DNA of 64,000 nt from Hepsetus odoe (GCA_017165825.1 CM029387.1:7289683-7353682), one strand, 5' to 3'; counted from the stretch's first letter, positions 35,966 to 48,769 are shown. Notes: a model not told the origin generated them from the letters alone. Translations and numbers: made by a program.

Positions 35966-36289
35966 CTGTCAATCTCTCCTATTTCCTTTCACATCACTGT
36001 TACAAACATATTATAGTCACATATTGCCTTCATAATCCTTGTATTTATCATAATTTGTATGTTTGTAATTATTGTACCTTTGCATTGTACAAGACAGTCT
36101 TGCACTGTTGTACTTTCTGTTGAGTGCTAAATATTAGAGCCTTTAAAAAAGTCTTGCATCTAGAATACCTTAGCACAAGATTATGTGTGTATATGCATAC
36201 TTTAAATCATTTATGATATAAAATACCATATGAAGACAGCAATGATGGCTTAAAAAACACAGAAGAAGAAGAGCTGTATATGTGGTGGT

Positions 36290-36430
36290 GAAAAGGCAAA
36301 GTCACTGGTTGCCTGGCCAGCACACTCCTCCCCTGATTATGATCTGCTGGAGGTTGGGGTTTAGGGCTAAGCTCTAGCAGCATAAAAACTCTCTGCTAAA
36401 TGCTGTAAATGTAAATGTAAATGTAAATCT
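36290..36430 (+). mobile_element. SINE 3' fragment with (TGTAAA)n tail
   Basis: GCCTGGCCAGCACACTCCTCC, GGGGTTTAGGGCTAAGCTCTAGCAG and CTCTGCTAAATGCTG followed by three to four TGTAAA units. The tail is typical of a fish SINE; the head is missing. Confidence 0.55.
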
Positions 36431-36545
36431 CTATTAAATAAGGAAAGGGTTCAGGTTACTGAGCCACATGGACAGAGAGAGAAAATTCTTACTAAGGGCT
36501 AATTTGGTATGTGCTTGTTTTTTTGTGTAAAGCCTTTTGTGTAAA

Positions 36546-36547
<2 letters not shown>

Positions 36548-36638
<91 letters not shown>

Positions 36639-36650
36639 TTTATTATCATA

Positions 36651-36695
<45 letters not shown>
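36548..36695. repeat. (GT)n microsatellite pair
   Basis: GT from 36548 to 36637, an AT-rich 17-bp break, then GT again from about 36654 to 36694. Confidence 0.97.
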
Positions 36696-36701
<6 letters not shown>

Positions 36702-36859
36702 TGCTTTTGTGTCCCAGAAACTCTAATTGAGGGAAGTCTAAAGAGTGCAGGGGAGGTAAATAATTAAGGCAGCAAAGATCTCATTTAAAACTTCTTAAGC
36801 TGTTTTTCCCACATTCACAGACCCTGCAGCACAGCTACATTCGAAAGTATACAGGTGTC

Positions 36860-36975
36860 AAAGGGGTTCTTTGAAGCTATTCCACAGAAGAACTGTTTTT
36901 GGTTCCTCCTTTGAGAACTTTCAATGGATTTTGTGAATGAGATGTGTGGGTGTGAAGAACCTTTTAAGAGCTTAA
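36860..36975. repeat. GGTTCTT-type diverged repeat
   Basis: AAAGGGGTTCTTTGAAGC, TTTTGGTTCCTCC and GAAGAACCTTTTAAG place it in the family at 1880-2165. Confidence 0.5.
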
Positions 36976-37004
36976 AACAGGGATACAAGTGAAAAGTGAA
37001 GTGA

Positions 37005-37235
37005 AAGTGACTATTCTTGTCATTGCGAGGTCACAGCACAGCACACAGTGAACCGCAATGAAATTGGACCTCTGCATTTAACCCATGCACACAAACACCA
37101 TGCAGCAGGGGGCAGCTATGGAAGCGCCCGGGAAGCAGTGATGGGGACGGTACAACCTCAGGGCAACTTACTGGTAAGGGGTTTGAATCCACAATCTTCC
37201 GATCCGGGACCGACTCCCTAACCACTAGGTAACAG
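37005..37235 (-). mobile_element. SINE type A, full length (minus)
   Basis: Complete tail (TGAAAGTGACTATTCTTGTC, CACAGTGAACCGCAATGAAATT), body with GCGCCCGGGAAGCAGTGATGG, reverse B box GGTTTGAATCCACAATC and reverse head CCTAACCACTAGGTAACAGCTGC. It contains the CTCF-like core at 37102-37116. Best type A reference in the window. Confidence 0.92.
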
Positions 37236-37240
37236 CTGCA

Positions 37241-39025
37241 ACGCTTTTATAACAATATTAACAACGTAAAATGTTCACATTTTTTAATTGCCTTTTATTT
37301 ATAGCCTGCATTATAAACAAACATTTTCTCAGCAGAAATCTAATAACACAGAGTTACTGAAAAGCCTTTAGGTGAGTTGGGCCAATCAGAAGCAAACAAA
37401 CACCTATGTACTGTATGCATGATGGCCCCATCACATCTAACTGCCAGTCTGGCCAGTCTCAACCCAGGACATATGGATGTCCTGCTCCTGATCTGATTTG
37501 AATAAAACATCTAGTCATCCATCTTGGGGGATAATTTTTAAAGCTATTCTTTTTAATTTAATAGAAAGTGTTAAAGGGTCTTAAATTCCATTCACAATTA
37601 TGGATTTTTTTCCCTTTCCACTTCAACATTTCCCTGGGGAGCTTTAATGCAGGTAAACAAAACATAAGACGAAAAAATCACTTTTTTTTCATCTTACAGC
37701 TGACCTCTTAAAAAATGCAATTTAAATTTAAGTCACAGTATTGGTCAAATAATGACAATAAGATGATTCCTCCAAATCATTCAGCACTCGATAAAAGGAC
37801 CACCACATAATGTAAGGATTCCTCAGAGACTTGAGTCAAGCCAAACTCCACCACGTTCCTGATAACCCATATTTATCCCATCCACCCACTCCAGAGACTG
37901 CAGGTGAGCTGTCAGATAAAGACAATTACCCACAGGCAAAATGATGGGCTTGGAAAGTCGTGAGTAACATGATGGCAGTGCTTAGATAGAAGTCTTGAAT
38001 TGCCATTGAAAGAGTTTCTAGACCAAATGAGACACCCATCAATCAGAGTTAGGTATGGATGCTATGATACTATGGATGAGGAAGCCAGTCCTTTGCCCAG
38101 TAAACTTTAAATCAAGTTCAATATATCAACATTAATTCAGGAACCAACAGCATTTCATTCAAGACAAGTTTGGATTTTGGATCTTGCTTCCAGCCTTAAT
38201 GATGCCTCATGATATCCATGCAAAACCCTGCTATTTTATTTCCTGAAGGGCAAGTTAAATCATTTGTTCCAATATTTCTGAACACTTCATGCTAAAAACC
38301 TGAGGTATTTATATAATCCACATGTCTCTGCACACCTGTTAATCCATTTTGACCTACACCTCACCTTCAAGCATTTCTAGATTTAGATTTTTCATGAACC
38401 TTTTTAGACTTGTATACTTTCTGAGAAGAGATTGGAGAAATTGTTAGAACCACGTTCCCTCAAAGTCACTACTTGCAAACTCCTTCGTCTATGGAGGAAA
38501 GCTGCTATAATCCATCATTCCAATGGATCAGGGGTGGTAACGGTGACTGGGAGATGCTCAAATAGATACACTGAATGATGAATGTGTGTGTAAGATTCAG
38601 TGAAGATGGAAATGATTGTGTCTTTCCTATACCGAACTAAGAAACTAGTGTAGCAAAAAGGGTACAAAATGTAGCATTTTATAATGTTTTATTTTAATTA
38701 TACTGATGGAGTTACTAGTACTGGAGAACACTTTACAGCAACTAACAACCCTATTTCTCCCAACGAAGAAACATTTCTCCTCAACTGTCCACAAGTGATC
38801 ACTAAAATGCCTGAAAATAGTTTTAGATTTAGATCACACTGCACTAGGTGTTTTATAAATAAATAAATTGCTGGTTGAACAGTGACCATAAATACGTCGA
38901 TTAGGGCCTATATTGACAAACTAAAACCAATTAAATTTACATTGATGTTCATTTCATTGCAGATAAAATTGTTTTTTATGATTGTTTTATCTGGTAAACT
39001 TACTTTTATTTGTGAATATACATTC
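37241..39025. other. Non-coding stretch, no gene recognised
   Basis: AT-rich, no coding region. Nothing specific recognised. Confidence 0.45.
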
Positions 39026-39029
39026 ATTC

Positions 39030-39720
39030 CTGCATTTCTGGCCTACAGTGCATTCCAAAAAAGTTGGGACAATAAAGCATTAATGAATTTACAATATTTC
39101 TGACAACACTAAAAAGTAGCCTTGAAATGGAAAATGCTGAGCAATAAAGAATTTCAGTTGTTGTTTTCAGTTCAAAATTCTACACACATTATCTTTAGGG
39201 GACAGGTCAGGTCTGCAGGAAGGCCAGTCCAGTACCCATAACATTTTCAGTGGCCATGCCTTTGTAATGTGTGCAGAGCATGGCTTAGTGTTGTCTTGTT
39301 GAAAAATGCATGGAATTCCTTAGAGATGTCATCCTGAAGGCAGTGTATGTTGTTGTATAAACTCAGTGCACTTTCCCTGACTTTTGGACTTTGGGTTTTG
39401 GAACTGGAATACTGAATCATCTGACCAATATACAGGTTTCCATTGTATGATGGTCCATCCCAGATGCCTCTGAGCCAAGAGAAATCAATCCCACTGTTGG
39501 ACATATTTAACATATCCATATTTCTTTTGCACAGTAAAGTTTAAAGTGGCTTTCATCAAGGTAACTCAACACTGATGATCCTGACAAAGGTTGGCAGAAG
39601 TAATCCTTTGCCTATGTGAATCTATCAACTATTGATGAATGAGTGCTCTTGATGCAGTGCCATCTGAGGGAACAGAGATCAATGGTGTTCATCTTAAGCC
39701 TTAGGCTTTTGCCCTTGACT
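39030..39720. mobile_element. DNA-transposon-derived repeat, copy 2
   Basis: GCATTTCTGGCCTACAGTGCATTCC and AAAAAAGTTGGGACAAT at the left, then GACAGGTCAGGTCTGCAGG and GGTTTTGGAACTGG. It shares TGATGGTCCATCCCAGATGCC with the copy at 28436. It retains a middle block absent from copy 1. The minus-strand frame 39247-39519 (90 aa) is the longest but shows no recognisable catalytic motif. Confidence 0.65.
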
Positions 39721-42700
39721 CACAGCAATTCCTCCAAATTAATTAATCATGTAAATATATTATTTATAGTAGAGAGAAAAATGACAATGTTTTATGTGTT
39801 CTCAGGCCTTCTTGTGCATGTTATTGTGCATGAGTTTAAAGGTTAAAGGAACAATTCAACAATTTTTCAATTCTCTCAGCTGTAGGCAATCGTTCAGTCA
39901 ATATTTTTGTCTTTTTTAGTTGGTTATCCAAATTTTTGGTTATTTAGTTTAGTTCTGGACCTACCATTGGTAACAAACATTATAAGTCAAGAATCACCAA
40001 ATTAAACACTTTTTGGTAAATTCCTCCCCAAAACTTTTCTAAACTTGCTAAACCCAAAGGTAGCTCTTCATTAAAGTGGAGCAGAAGATTTTTTGCAGAT
40101 GATACAGAATCAGTCTTTTCTAATTCAAAGCAGCCTTGATCTGCAATGAGTGAGAAATCTGCAAAACTATAGTCTAAAAAGCAGCTCAAAAAGTTTCAGA
40201 AGTTCTCAGAAATGACCAGCTTGCATGAGAGAGCCCTTGTTTATTAGCTTATTTGCTTTTTGGGTCTTATGCTAATGTTCAATGGTTATGGGACTTGTTT
40301 CCTTCTATAAATAACTCCTGAAGTTATCAAATTTAAACACTGAAAGAGTGGGATTTTGCATCTAAGGTATGAGCCATAACTACTGTGTTTGATTTTACAC
40401 CAGTGGTTCCACATTAGTCTAAGACCTCCATGATCATATAAACAGCACAATTTAATTGATCTAAACATAGCTTGATTAAGCAGATATTAACCAAAGTGAC
40501 TAATATTACCAGACTATTCAATAATCTGGCCAAACAGCACTTGCATTGCTCCAATTTCTCTGTTTTGTGATACTTTAAATATCTCTATTAAAATCTATAT
40601 TTATATAAGAACCCATATTTCCATCCTTGAGATAAATTATTATTATTATGTCACTGTGGGTATGTGTACCAAAAGCCCTTAGCATTCATAATATACATTT
40701 GTCATTTTTTTTCCAAACCCTCATTTTGCCTTAGAGCTAAACAAGCTGTTTTTGTTATTAACCTTTAAGACTGATATATGTTAATGATCTCTTAACTGAA
40801 TGCATTGTTCCTTTTTCAAAAACAATCTAGGCTAAAATGCTTTATAATTTCAATCTAAAAGAGTGTGGGTTGAATTAGCAGATACATTTAATAGCTTGTG
40901 TTTTGTGCAATAAGAAAATAATTATTTTGAAGCAGTAGGTTTTTGCAGCTTGATTCTCATACATGACTCTATAAATGGGGTTATATAATCATAGACTTGG
41001 CTTATAGCATGTACAGCAGCAGACAAATGAATATGAGTTATTTTGCTGATGTCTCCTAGCTTGTGAGAAGAACTCTCTTTTATATTGGCTGTACAAGAAG
41101 TAGCCTACTTTCACTGATACTTACAGAAGTAGTTAAATGATAGTGACTACAAGTGTGGAAGCCTTTTTTTCAGCATGCCTTGCTCTTACTAATAGGACAC
41201 AAAATTACCAGATGATTCTTTCATCGCCCAGAGATAGCGTAAGAGTAATGAATTCTAACTTTTCTCCCTGCTCTCATACGTACATTTAACAAGGAGGAAC
41301 AGGTGTGCTTTGGTCTTAAATCGCCGAGCACATTTGCAAAATGTCAACTCCAGGATAGGGAAGAGGGAACTGGGGAGAAGGGGGTGCTCCACAGCTCATT
41401 TAGAGAGACACGGAGGGAGAGGCTAGACTTTTGTTTGAGCTGGGGAATATGCCGAGGCACGTAGCTTAACACTAGAGCGGGCAATTAAAAAAGCACATAG
41501 CCTTGAGGTGAGCTCAGTGTGTGATCAGTATGCAGGAGAATAAGAACGACAGAGAGACTGAGGATCACAGCTAGTCAGACAGAAAGAGTGAGAGAGAGAG
41601 AAAGAGAGAGAGAGAGAGGTTGCTTTCAGATGGAACAGTGGATCCTTGTTTTCTACCTCTGAAACAATCTAGCTGTTTTTGATAGATATAAATCACCTCA
41701 TGGACCTTATCTTATAGCTTATCTCGCTTGGGAAGAAAAATATTAATAGGCTCTTGTGAAACAAAAACTACCAATCAATGACACTGTTGGCAGCAAACCA
41801 ACTCATTAAGTCCGTATATTCGAACTACAATATGAAATAGCCTGTTTTGTATTCAGTGTTTTTGTAATGCTATATATCTGTTACTTCAGCCTAAAGCAGT
41901 TTCGCTCACCCATCACACATTAGTTATGCAAATATTTTTAACCTGGAGGACTAGCCAATCAGAGCAGAGGTCACTTACATATATGTTACAGCTTTACCGA
42001 CAGCTAGCTGGTTCAACCTTAGTGATAAAGAAAGGGTGGAGGATGGTTATATAAAAATACATTTGGATTTTTTTTCCAATAAATATAAATTCCCAGACAA
42101 ATAAAAGTGGAATTAGACTGGATAACTACCTGGAAGTAATAACTGTGAGTGAAACATTCTGTGCATTTTAGTGAAACATTTCTGTGCATTTTTACCATGT
42201 GCCAAGTTATTTTGCTATTAATTATTATTACAATATATTATGCCTTTCAAGCTGAGTTGCAGGAAAATTACAGTTTCTTTCTCTCATACTGATTAGCCTG
42301 TTTTATCCATTAATAAAAATAACATTTGGAATCTCCTATAATCAAATTAATCCAATTTGAATGTGGTTTTCTTCGCCACAATGGCATTTTACAGCATTAC
42401 TTACTGCTGTGGCATGTGAAGTCTCCTCTAATGTCTCTTTCTAGTAGACAGCAAGAAGGATGCAGGAGGTCTCCTGTGCAAAGTGACTTCACTCCCTTCT
42501 GTGCTTGTGTCTCTGAGCTGTCACATTACATTCATGCACCTGGACAGATCCATTTTGTGGGCGCACTTGTGATTTAGGTCACTGTCTCGTTACTCTGTCC
42601 ATCCACCTTGGGAGATCTCGGTGACAGCAACATGGATCACTTCGAGAGGAAGCGTTGCTCTTATCTGACCAGCCTTTAAATCAGATTTAAAAAAAGGAAA

Positions 42701-43125
42701 GAAAGAAAAAAAGAATAACAGGCGCTTGCATATCAGCTACGTGAGCTTGAGCAGGGATGGCTGCACTATGTCACCTTCTTTCTAACTGCATATACTTGAA
42801 GCTTATGTGCTTACACAATACACGGTGCTTGGGTAACAAATACATGGCTAACCCCCCCAGAACCTGGAAATGTGCCGCTTGTTTCAACAGGCTTTTCTGT
42901 TCAGTGCATTAGCAGGTCACTATCCAAACATCATAAGACAAACTAAGGCCTGGACTTTGTCATCCTTAGCAAGAGTAAGCAAGAGATTTGGGAAACTAAT
43001 GGAATAGCCAGGGGTGGAAAAGGCTCATCACATTGATTTGCCGTTTCAACCTAAAAACCATAATGATAGAAAATGGTGAGATCACTGAAACACAAGTAGC
43101 ATGTTAACAAAAAGCCGGTACAACT
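39721..43125. other. Long non-coding stretch, no gene recognised
   Basis: No coding region. A (GA)n tract lies at 41586-41617. The section 41325-41560 is less AT-rich and unique-looking. A short tandem of GTGAAACATTTCTGTGCATTTT-type units lies at 42148-42192. Confidence 0.45.
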
Positions 43126-43126
43126 T

Positions 43127-43128
<2 letters not shown>

Positions 43129-43224
<96 letters not shown>

Positions 43225-43229
43225 TTTTT
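43129..43229. repeat. Compound (CT)n(AT)n(T)n repeat
   Basis: CT to 43150, AT from 43151 to 43206, then a T run to 43229. Confidence 0.97.
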
Positions 43230-44340
43230 AAACGCTTTATAAGCTTTAGCTCCAGCTCTGATGGCTGCTGAATGTACTCAATACATAATCACTGTTTGTA
43301 CTGCTACCCTCAAACCCCAGTGAAGTGATCGGAGGAAAAACAGTGAATGCATTATGAATCAGAAAGAGTAACCTTCTGCTTATTCACTGTGGCACTACAG
43401 TTTATCGCATAGGACTGTAATTTGTCATGTAACATCCCCTTCATCCATTCATGTGAAGTTCTCTGCGGGGGGATGCTCCCTGGATTGTGTCTTCCTTATA
43501 AAACACTTTTCATTCTGTCATCTTGTTTATTTCTCAGTCCTCACACTCTCTTTCCTATCCACCCAACATTCACATTTAGGGAACTACTTTGACTTTCACT
43601 TATGAATGCTGGAAATGGATTCAACAATTACCAGTAAAATGAACGAGCTGATTTAGAAACAATTTGGGAGTTTAGTACAGAATTCCGTTAACATCCTGTC
43701 CTCTTGCACGTTCGTTCTCTGGTTGGTTCTTCATTCATTCTGATTTTATTATCTTTCCTGTGTTCCTGTACTGTGATTAAAAAGGTTAAATGTTTAACCT
43801 CTGCTCTGATTGGTTAGTTGAATGATCCATTCTGCATTCTGATTAGCTAGCTGAATTTTGAAAGTTGTTCTAATTGATGCAGGGTCAAGAGTTCAGCAGG
43901 TGGAGAACACAGTCCTCCATGTCTTCATTGGTGATGCTCGACTATTCTTTATTTTTTTATTTATACTATGCATAATGTTATCTCATTTAGCGACGCACAT
44001 TAAATACTACACAAGGTGAATTAAATAAAAATTCAACATTCAAATATATAAAAATTGTGTAAGTAGCATACAATACTGACACTGAATACTGATGCTGCAT
44101 ACTCAATTTATTCTTGTTTTGCTATAAAGTGTACCAGAATGCTGTATATTTGAGAAATAAACTAAATTACAGCAGTAAAATCTCCACTGTGCTAAAATTA
44201 GCATGCTAGCTAACATTCCCCTGTTTTCCATCTCTTTCTGTTCTCCTGTCTGTTCTGTCATGTGTGAGTGTTTGGTATTTTGGTTACGTTGTTATTTGTG
44301 TACTTCCACCTCAGTTTTGCTGTTATTTAACAGCACTTTT
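43230..44340. other. Upstream flank of the CpG island
   Basis: AT-rich non-coding sequence leading into the CpG island. No coding region or clear repeat. It may hold proximal regulatory sequence for the downstream gene. Confidence 0.45.
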
Positions 44341-44344
44341 ACCT

Positions 44345-44550
44345 CAGCGAGGGTTTTAGCTTCTCTTCCCGCCTCCCCGCGTCAGCCGGACGACGCGCGC
44401 TCGCCCCGCCCCCTCGCGCGCTGTCGGCAGTGTGAGAGCGGCGCGAGGAGGCGCGCGCGCCGGAGAGACAGAGGGAGCGAAGGAGCGAGAGATGAACGCA
44501 CGGTGTTCGGTAAGTCTCAGTCTCAGTCTCCGCGCGCGCGCGCGTGTGTC
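44345..44550 (+). promoter_or_regulatory. CpG-island promoter, probably of tmem200c
   Basis: About 35 CpG dinucleotides in roughly 200 bp by eye count, in a window where CpG is otherwise rare. Contains the GC box CCCCGCCCCC at 44404-44413 and several CGCGCG runs; no TATA box. It is followed by a strong splice donor (TTCG|GTAAGT) at 44509/44510. The only multi-exon gene downstream on the plus strand is the TMEM200-family gene, whose coding exon opens with a splice acceptor at 61927, so this is its likely promoter. A promoter for an unseen transcript on the other strand cannot be excluded. Confidence 0.75.
44440..44509 (+). other. tmem200c: Probable non-coding exon 1 of tmem200c (5' limit unknown)
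   Basis: The segment ends in TGTTCG before GTAAGT. It contains an ATG at 44492-44494 opening a short frame (MNARCS) that, after splicing to 61928, would read GGT GAT TAA and stop, so this exon does not add coding sequence to the main protein. The transcription start is not visible and 44440 is a nominal left edge. Confidence 0.5.
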
Positions 44551-44843
44551 ATCAACTTTGCTTTATCAGATCAGGCAAAACTCGTCTATTCCTTTTCAGT
44601 GAATGATTATCGATGAAGGAGACACTTAAGATGAGTGTTTTTTTCTATTCAACACTGTCAAAATGCTTCTCCGATGGCTGCTTCACTCCAGCATGGTCCA
44701 GCTGTGGTCTGATCGTGGATGATCACCTTCTGACACCAGGGTTACCGTGGTCCTCTGCCTTCACCTGGGCACCTTATCTCAGCTCTACAGACCTTAGTTC
44801 AGTGCTATGGCTCTTAATGCTGTTGGACTTCATTCAACACTCC

Positions 44844-45430
44844 AGTTCCCACACTGGGATTAAGCCCAGTCTTGGCCAATACAGCATCCTCAACAGAGAT
44901 TCCCTGTCCAAAGGGGAAGTCCAGGCTTGATTCCTGTACAAGAAACCGACTCAGTGGTCCAGCTTCCCAGACCGAGATTAAGTGCAAGAATCAGACTGAC
45001 ACTGAAATTTAGTCAGAGATTAGATTTGTTCAGGAAGTGGGCCGTGCTGTTTAATTCAGCACCTAAGGTCTATGTACTGCAGATTTAAATAAAATACTTT
45101 GGGCTGGTTTCCCAGAGAGGGATTAAGGCCAGCCATGTCTAATACAGCATCCTCAATGGAGGGTCTCTGTACAAAGGGAAATATAGTCCAGGCTTGATTC
45201 CTGTATAATAAACTGAAGCAGTGGGGCAGCTTCCAAGGCCAAGATTAGGCCCAGGAATATCTGAAGTTGACAGTAAAATTTAGAGCAAGATCAGACTTGT
45301 CCAGGAAATAGTCACTGCTCATACTTTAGGTCTTAATTCAACACCCTAGGTCTAAATACTGCAGGCTCAAATGAAACCCTTTCGGCTGGTTTCCCAGGAA
45401 GGATTTAAGCCTAGTCTTTGGATTAAAAAA
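44844..45430 (+). repeat. Tandem repeat with a long (about 260-280 bp) unit
   Basis: GGGATTAAG...CAATACAGCATCCTCAAC near 44852 recurs as GGGATTAAGG...TAATACAGCATCCTCAATGG near 45120. A third partial unit starts GGTTTCCCAGGAAGGATTTAAGCC near 45386. Between them TCCAGGCTTGATTCCTGTA, AGGTCT and ACTGCAGATTTAAAT / ACTGCAGGCTCAAAT blocks repeat in the same order. The frame 44613-44930 overlaps the first unit and is not a gene. Confidence 0.8.
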
Positions 45431-46179
45431 GCGTAACGCAATACAAAAATGTGCATCATGGGCATGCTTCTTGAAGGAAAAGCATTCTATTAACGATGAT
45501 TTTTGATGGAACTGCATTGCTTCTAGTGTTCAACCAGTGCCAGTCAACAACCCTCTTCATGTCCTACATAATCCTACGTCTAATTCTAGAGTCATTAATC
45601 TGAACTAAATGTAAGAATATTGAACTGTACATCAAGAATCGAGGCTGAATAAGGTAGAAAAAAAAATCAAAACAGTTTTTTTTGTACATGTTTTCCATGC
45701 CCAAATAGGAACAGGTGAGAACTCTGGGAGTTTGTATTCATTTGTTGGATACATGGTGAGTGTATCAAACTGTGAGCCATGAATCAACTATCCCACTAAA
45801 TCAAGAGTTGACCAAACCTTCACACCAGTCTAGTTCTTAGATCAGCACTACTGGAGATCTTTCCTAATCACTTAATAGCACTATCATTTTACTGATTATA
45901 AATAGGTCATCATAGGATTTAACTCAGCACTGCTGATGTTTCATGTTTATTCAACACTGAGCATTTTGATTTCTTTGGGTTGTTTCCCTCTAGATGTTTG
46001 GTTACAGGTTAGTCTATGTGGTGCCATTGAAATGTCCCAGTCCGTGTGGGCTATCTCTTATAAATGCACTATTATTTGCATCTGGATTTATAAAGACAGC
46101 TTTTTAATTTGTGATCAACAGAGAATGAATGCACTCTGCATTTCATGACGCTCTGTTTTGTAGGGACTGTAGAGCTGTG
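45431..46179. other. Non-coding stretch, no gene recognised
   Basis: AT-rich intronic sequence with no named repeat or coding region. Confidence 0.45.
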
Positions 46180-46187
46180 TGTGTCTG

Positions 46188-46239
<52 letters not shown>

Positions 46240-46254
46240 CGAGTGAGAGAGAGA
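46180..46254. repeat. (GT)n microsatellite followed by (GA)n
   Basis: GT with one TTT break to 46237, then GAGAGAGAG. Confidence 0.95.
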
Positions 46255-47834
46255 GAAAACTCATGGCCACTGCTGGGAAAACAAAGGCATGTGTCTGTGT
46301 TGGCAGTGCGGTAGATGATATAAGGGAGATGATTAAGGGATTATCTTTGAATATTTAGTTCATTTCTTTATCTTTTTTGTTTGCAAGTGGATAGATGGTC
46401 AGTCTCGTATTGTGCGCCTATGAAAGGGGTCAAACGAACCCTTTCAGATGCTTAACCTTAGCCATACTTTATGCTGTTTGATAATCCCCATGCGCACTAA
46501 CTGCACAGTCCAAATAACGATGGGCTCTGAAGCCCCGCTGAGTAATCTGATGCCAAGCTATTGTGCTCCACCAGGAAATAAAATAAGAAGGCGTTTAATC
46601 CCCGGAAATCAGATAGCAGAAGATCATGAGAACACTAAAATGAAAATCCAGGCAGGCTGAAGCAATGACTATCGCATTATGCCAGACTGAGCTTTATGCT
46701 GAGGCTGAGCCTAATGTGAGCCCTCCACTTTCTGACAGCAGTCTGTCATGTGGATCCTATTAATCTCAGTGTTTTAAGGCTTCAGAACCATGGACAGAGC
46801 CAGCAGTGTGTTAATACACCTTAACAGTTTTCTGCTGGGATGATTGAACCCTTAAAGGGCAGCCTTATTCTTCATATATTAATTTTAATCAACACCCATG
46901 AATTAATCCCTGCCCCGTCAACAAACGCTTTAGAATGAGTAAAGTGTTTAGATTTGGTTATATAAAGTACATTTCCCCGTTCAAAATGCTACACGGATGA
47001 GCCGGACCATGTAATTGTAGCTGCAAGCAGGTTGGAAACAATCTTTGTCACCACTTTACTCTTGCTTGAGTGTTTGATGTAAAGCAGACTGATCTATCTT
47101 AACAGTGTGACCTTTCACACACATGCAAATGTAATATCTTTTCAAATTAAACATGTGAATTATGAGAAAAATGTATGATTTTTTATTTTCTACTTTCTAT
47201 GTTGAATAGGATTTTGTCCAGATTAAATAAAACTTGTCCAATCCCCTCAACAGCTGGTATGAAGCAATCCATCTGGGGGCAGAATATGGAAAAATGCAGT
47301 TATTATTGTTGTTGTTTTTGTTGTTGCTAATATAAAGGTTGTTGTTGTTGTTAAACACCCAGAAAAAGTCTCAAAAAGTAAAAAGTAAAACCATCCATGT
47401 AAACAATCCATGTAAATCGCAAAAATAGCAACCCTGCTTACATCCAAAATATCCAAAACTTCAGCCGTTTATTTAATGTGCGCACATAGAGTTAGGCGCC
47501 TTATCAAAGGGAATGGATTTCAGAGTCTAAAGGGAAAAGATAAAGTCTTTGAATGCATTGCTGTATCCGCCAACAAACTTGAACACGAACATGTGGACTA
47601 GGAACCAATGTCTAAACAAGAATGTCAGAAACCAAAACACATAAGTCTTGCCCTCTCAAACTAGGAATTCGTTCTTATTTGGCTGCAATATTTTGATGAT
47701 AGTTTGTATATACATTTGTATTATTACTTTTCCTTTCCTAACCATTTCGCATTACATCATCAATCTATACTCCTGTAAAGTAGCCGTATTTTAGACTTAC
47801 TCTTACTCTTAAATTTAAAGCTCTTAACCACCTA
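46255..47834. other. Non-coding stretch with candidate regulatory AT-clusters
   Basis: The section 46860-46935 (ATATTAATTTTAATCAAC, GAATTAATCC) has homeodomain-type words in unique sequence. A (TTG)n tract lies at 47300-47352. No coding region. Confidence 0.45.
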
Positions 47835-47837
47835 AGG

Positions 47838-48035
47838 GCAGCGGTGGCCTTGTGCTTAAGGACTAAGCCCCAGGATCAGAAGGTCATGTGTTAGAAAACC
47901 CAGACAAGTAGGTTGCCCTGAGGTACCCTTGAGCAAAGGTACTGTCCCCATCACTGCAGAGGTGTAATTTTGTTGTGGTTCACTGTGTGCTGTGCTGTGT
48001 TTCACAATGGCAAGAGTAGTTACTTTCACCTTTTT
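47838..48035 (+). mobile_element. SINE type A (plus)
   Basis: GGGCAGCGGTGGCCTTGTGC head, ATGTGTTAGAAAACCCAGAC (B box destroyed), TGAGGTACCCTTGAGCAAAGG body and the tail AATTTTGTTGTGGTTCACTG ... AGTAGTTACTTTCACC. Confidence 0.88.
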
Positions 48036-48769
48036 CTTATCTGTCGGATATTCTCTACAAACCTACTAACATTCCCAGGCCTTCTTCTTCTGGATGGTAC
48101 TTCATTCCCATACCCAGCATTCACAGCTTTGCCAATCTAGCATTCTTTAAAACTTGCTCTTCACGTCTGGTATTCTCTCACTTCAATAGTTAAATCCTTC
48201 TGTGTTAATAATAATCAAACCTAAAAGCATTTTTTTCTTTCCTAGTAGCTTCTTTTATCCTTCTTTTATCATAAATTAAGCAACCTATTAAAATAATATT
48301 GTGTCTTCATATTGATTGTCAGATGTTTCGTGCACCGTCTTACGGTTTTCATAGCGTCTACCATGTATATCATTTATGATATATTCAGTGTTTCCCAAAT
48401 ATTGATTTATCCATATTTTGCACCACAGTATGAGCGTTGACCCCTTCCAACAGCTGGGTGGTTGAGGTTAGTACATACAAAAGACAATATTGACCGCTTG
48501 TGGAAGCAGATACCACATAAGATCTCTCACTGCATAGGCGTCCCCATCCCCCACCACCACCACCACTAGTAGTCGAGGACAATTTGGTCGATCCCCTCTT
48601 GGCCTCCCCCTGTCTAAAACTGTTAGTGGCATATAGTGGCTAGCATGTTAGCCAGCGTAGCCAGCCTTCGTCCCTCCACTTGCCTCCATCACTTATCAAA
48701 AGTAAAAATCAGCCTTTACTTTTTAGGACCTGCGGTCATTTGTATGTCCTGAACTTACAGTGAGTGTTT
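48036..48769. other. Non-coding stretch, no gene recognised
   Basis: Includes a (CCA)n-like patch at 48550-48566. No coding region. Confidence 0.45.

Noticed and set aside
39247..39519. 90-aa minus-strand frame as a transposase
   Set aside because: Lies in a recognised DNA element but contains no catalytic or DNA-binding motif I can identify.
44203..44616. 137-aa open frame across the CpG island
   Set aside because: Arg/Ala-rich translation from CG-rich sequence, no domain, crosses the splice donor. Composition explains it.
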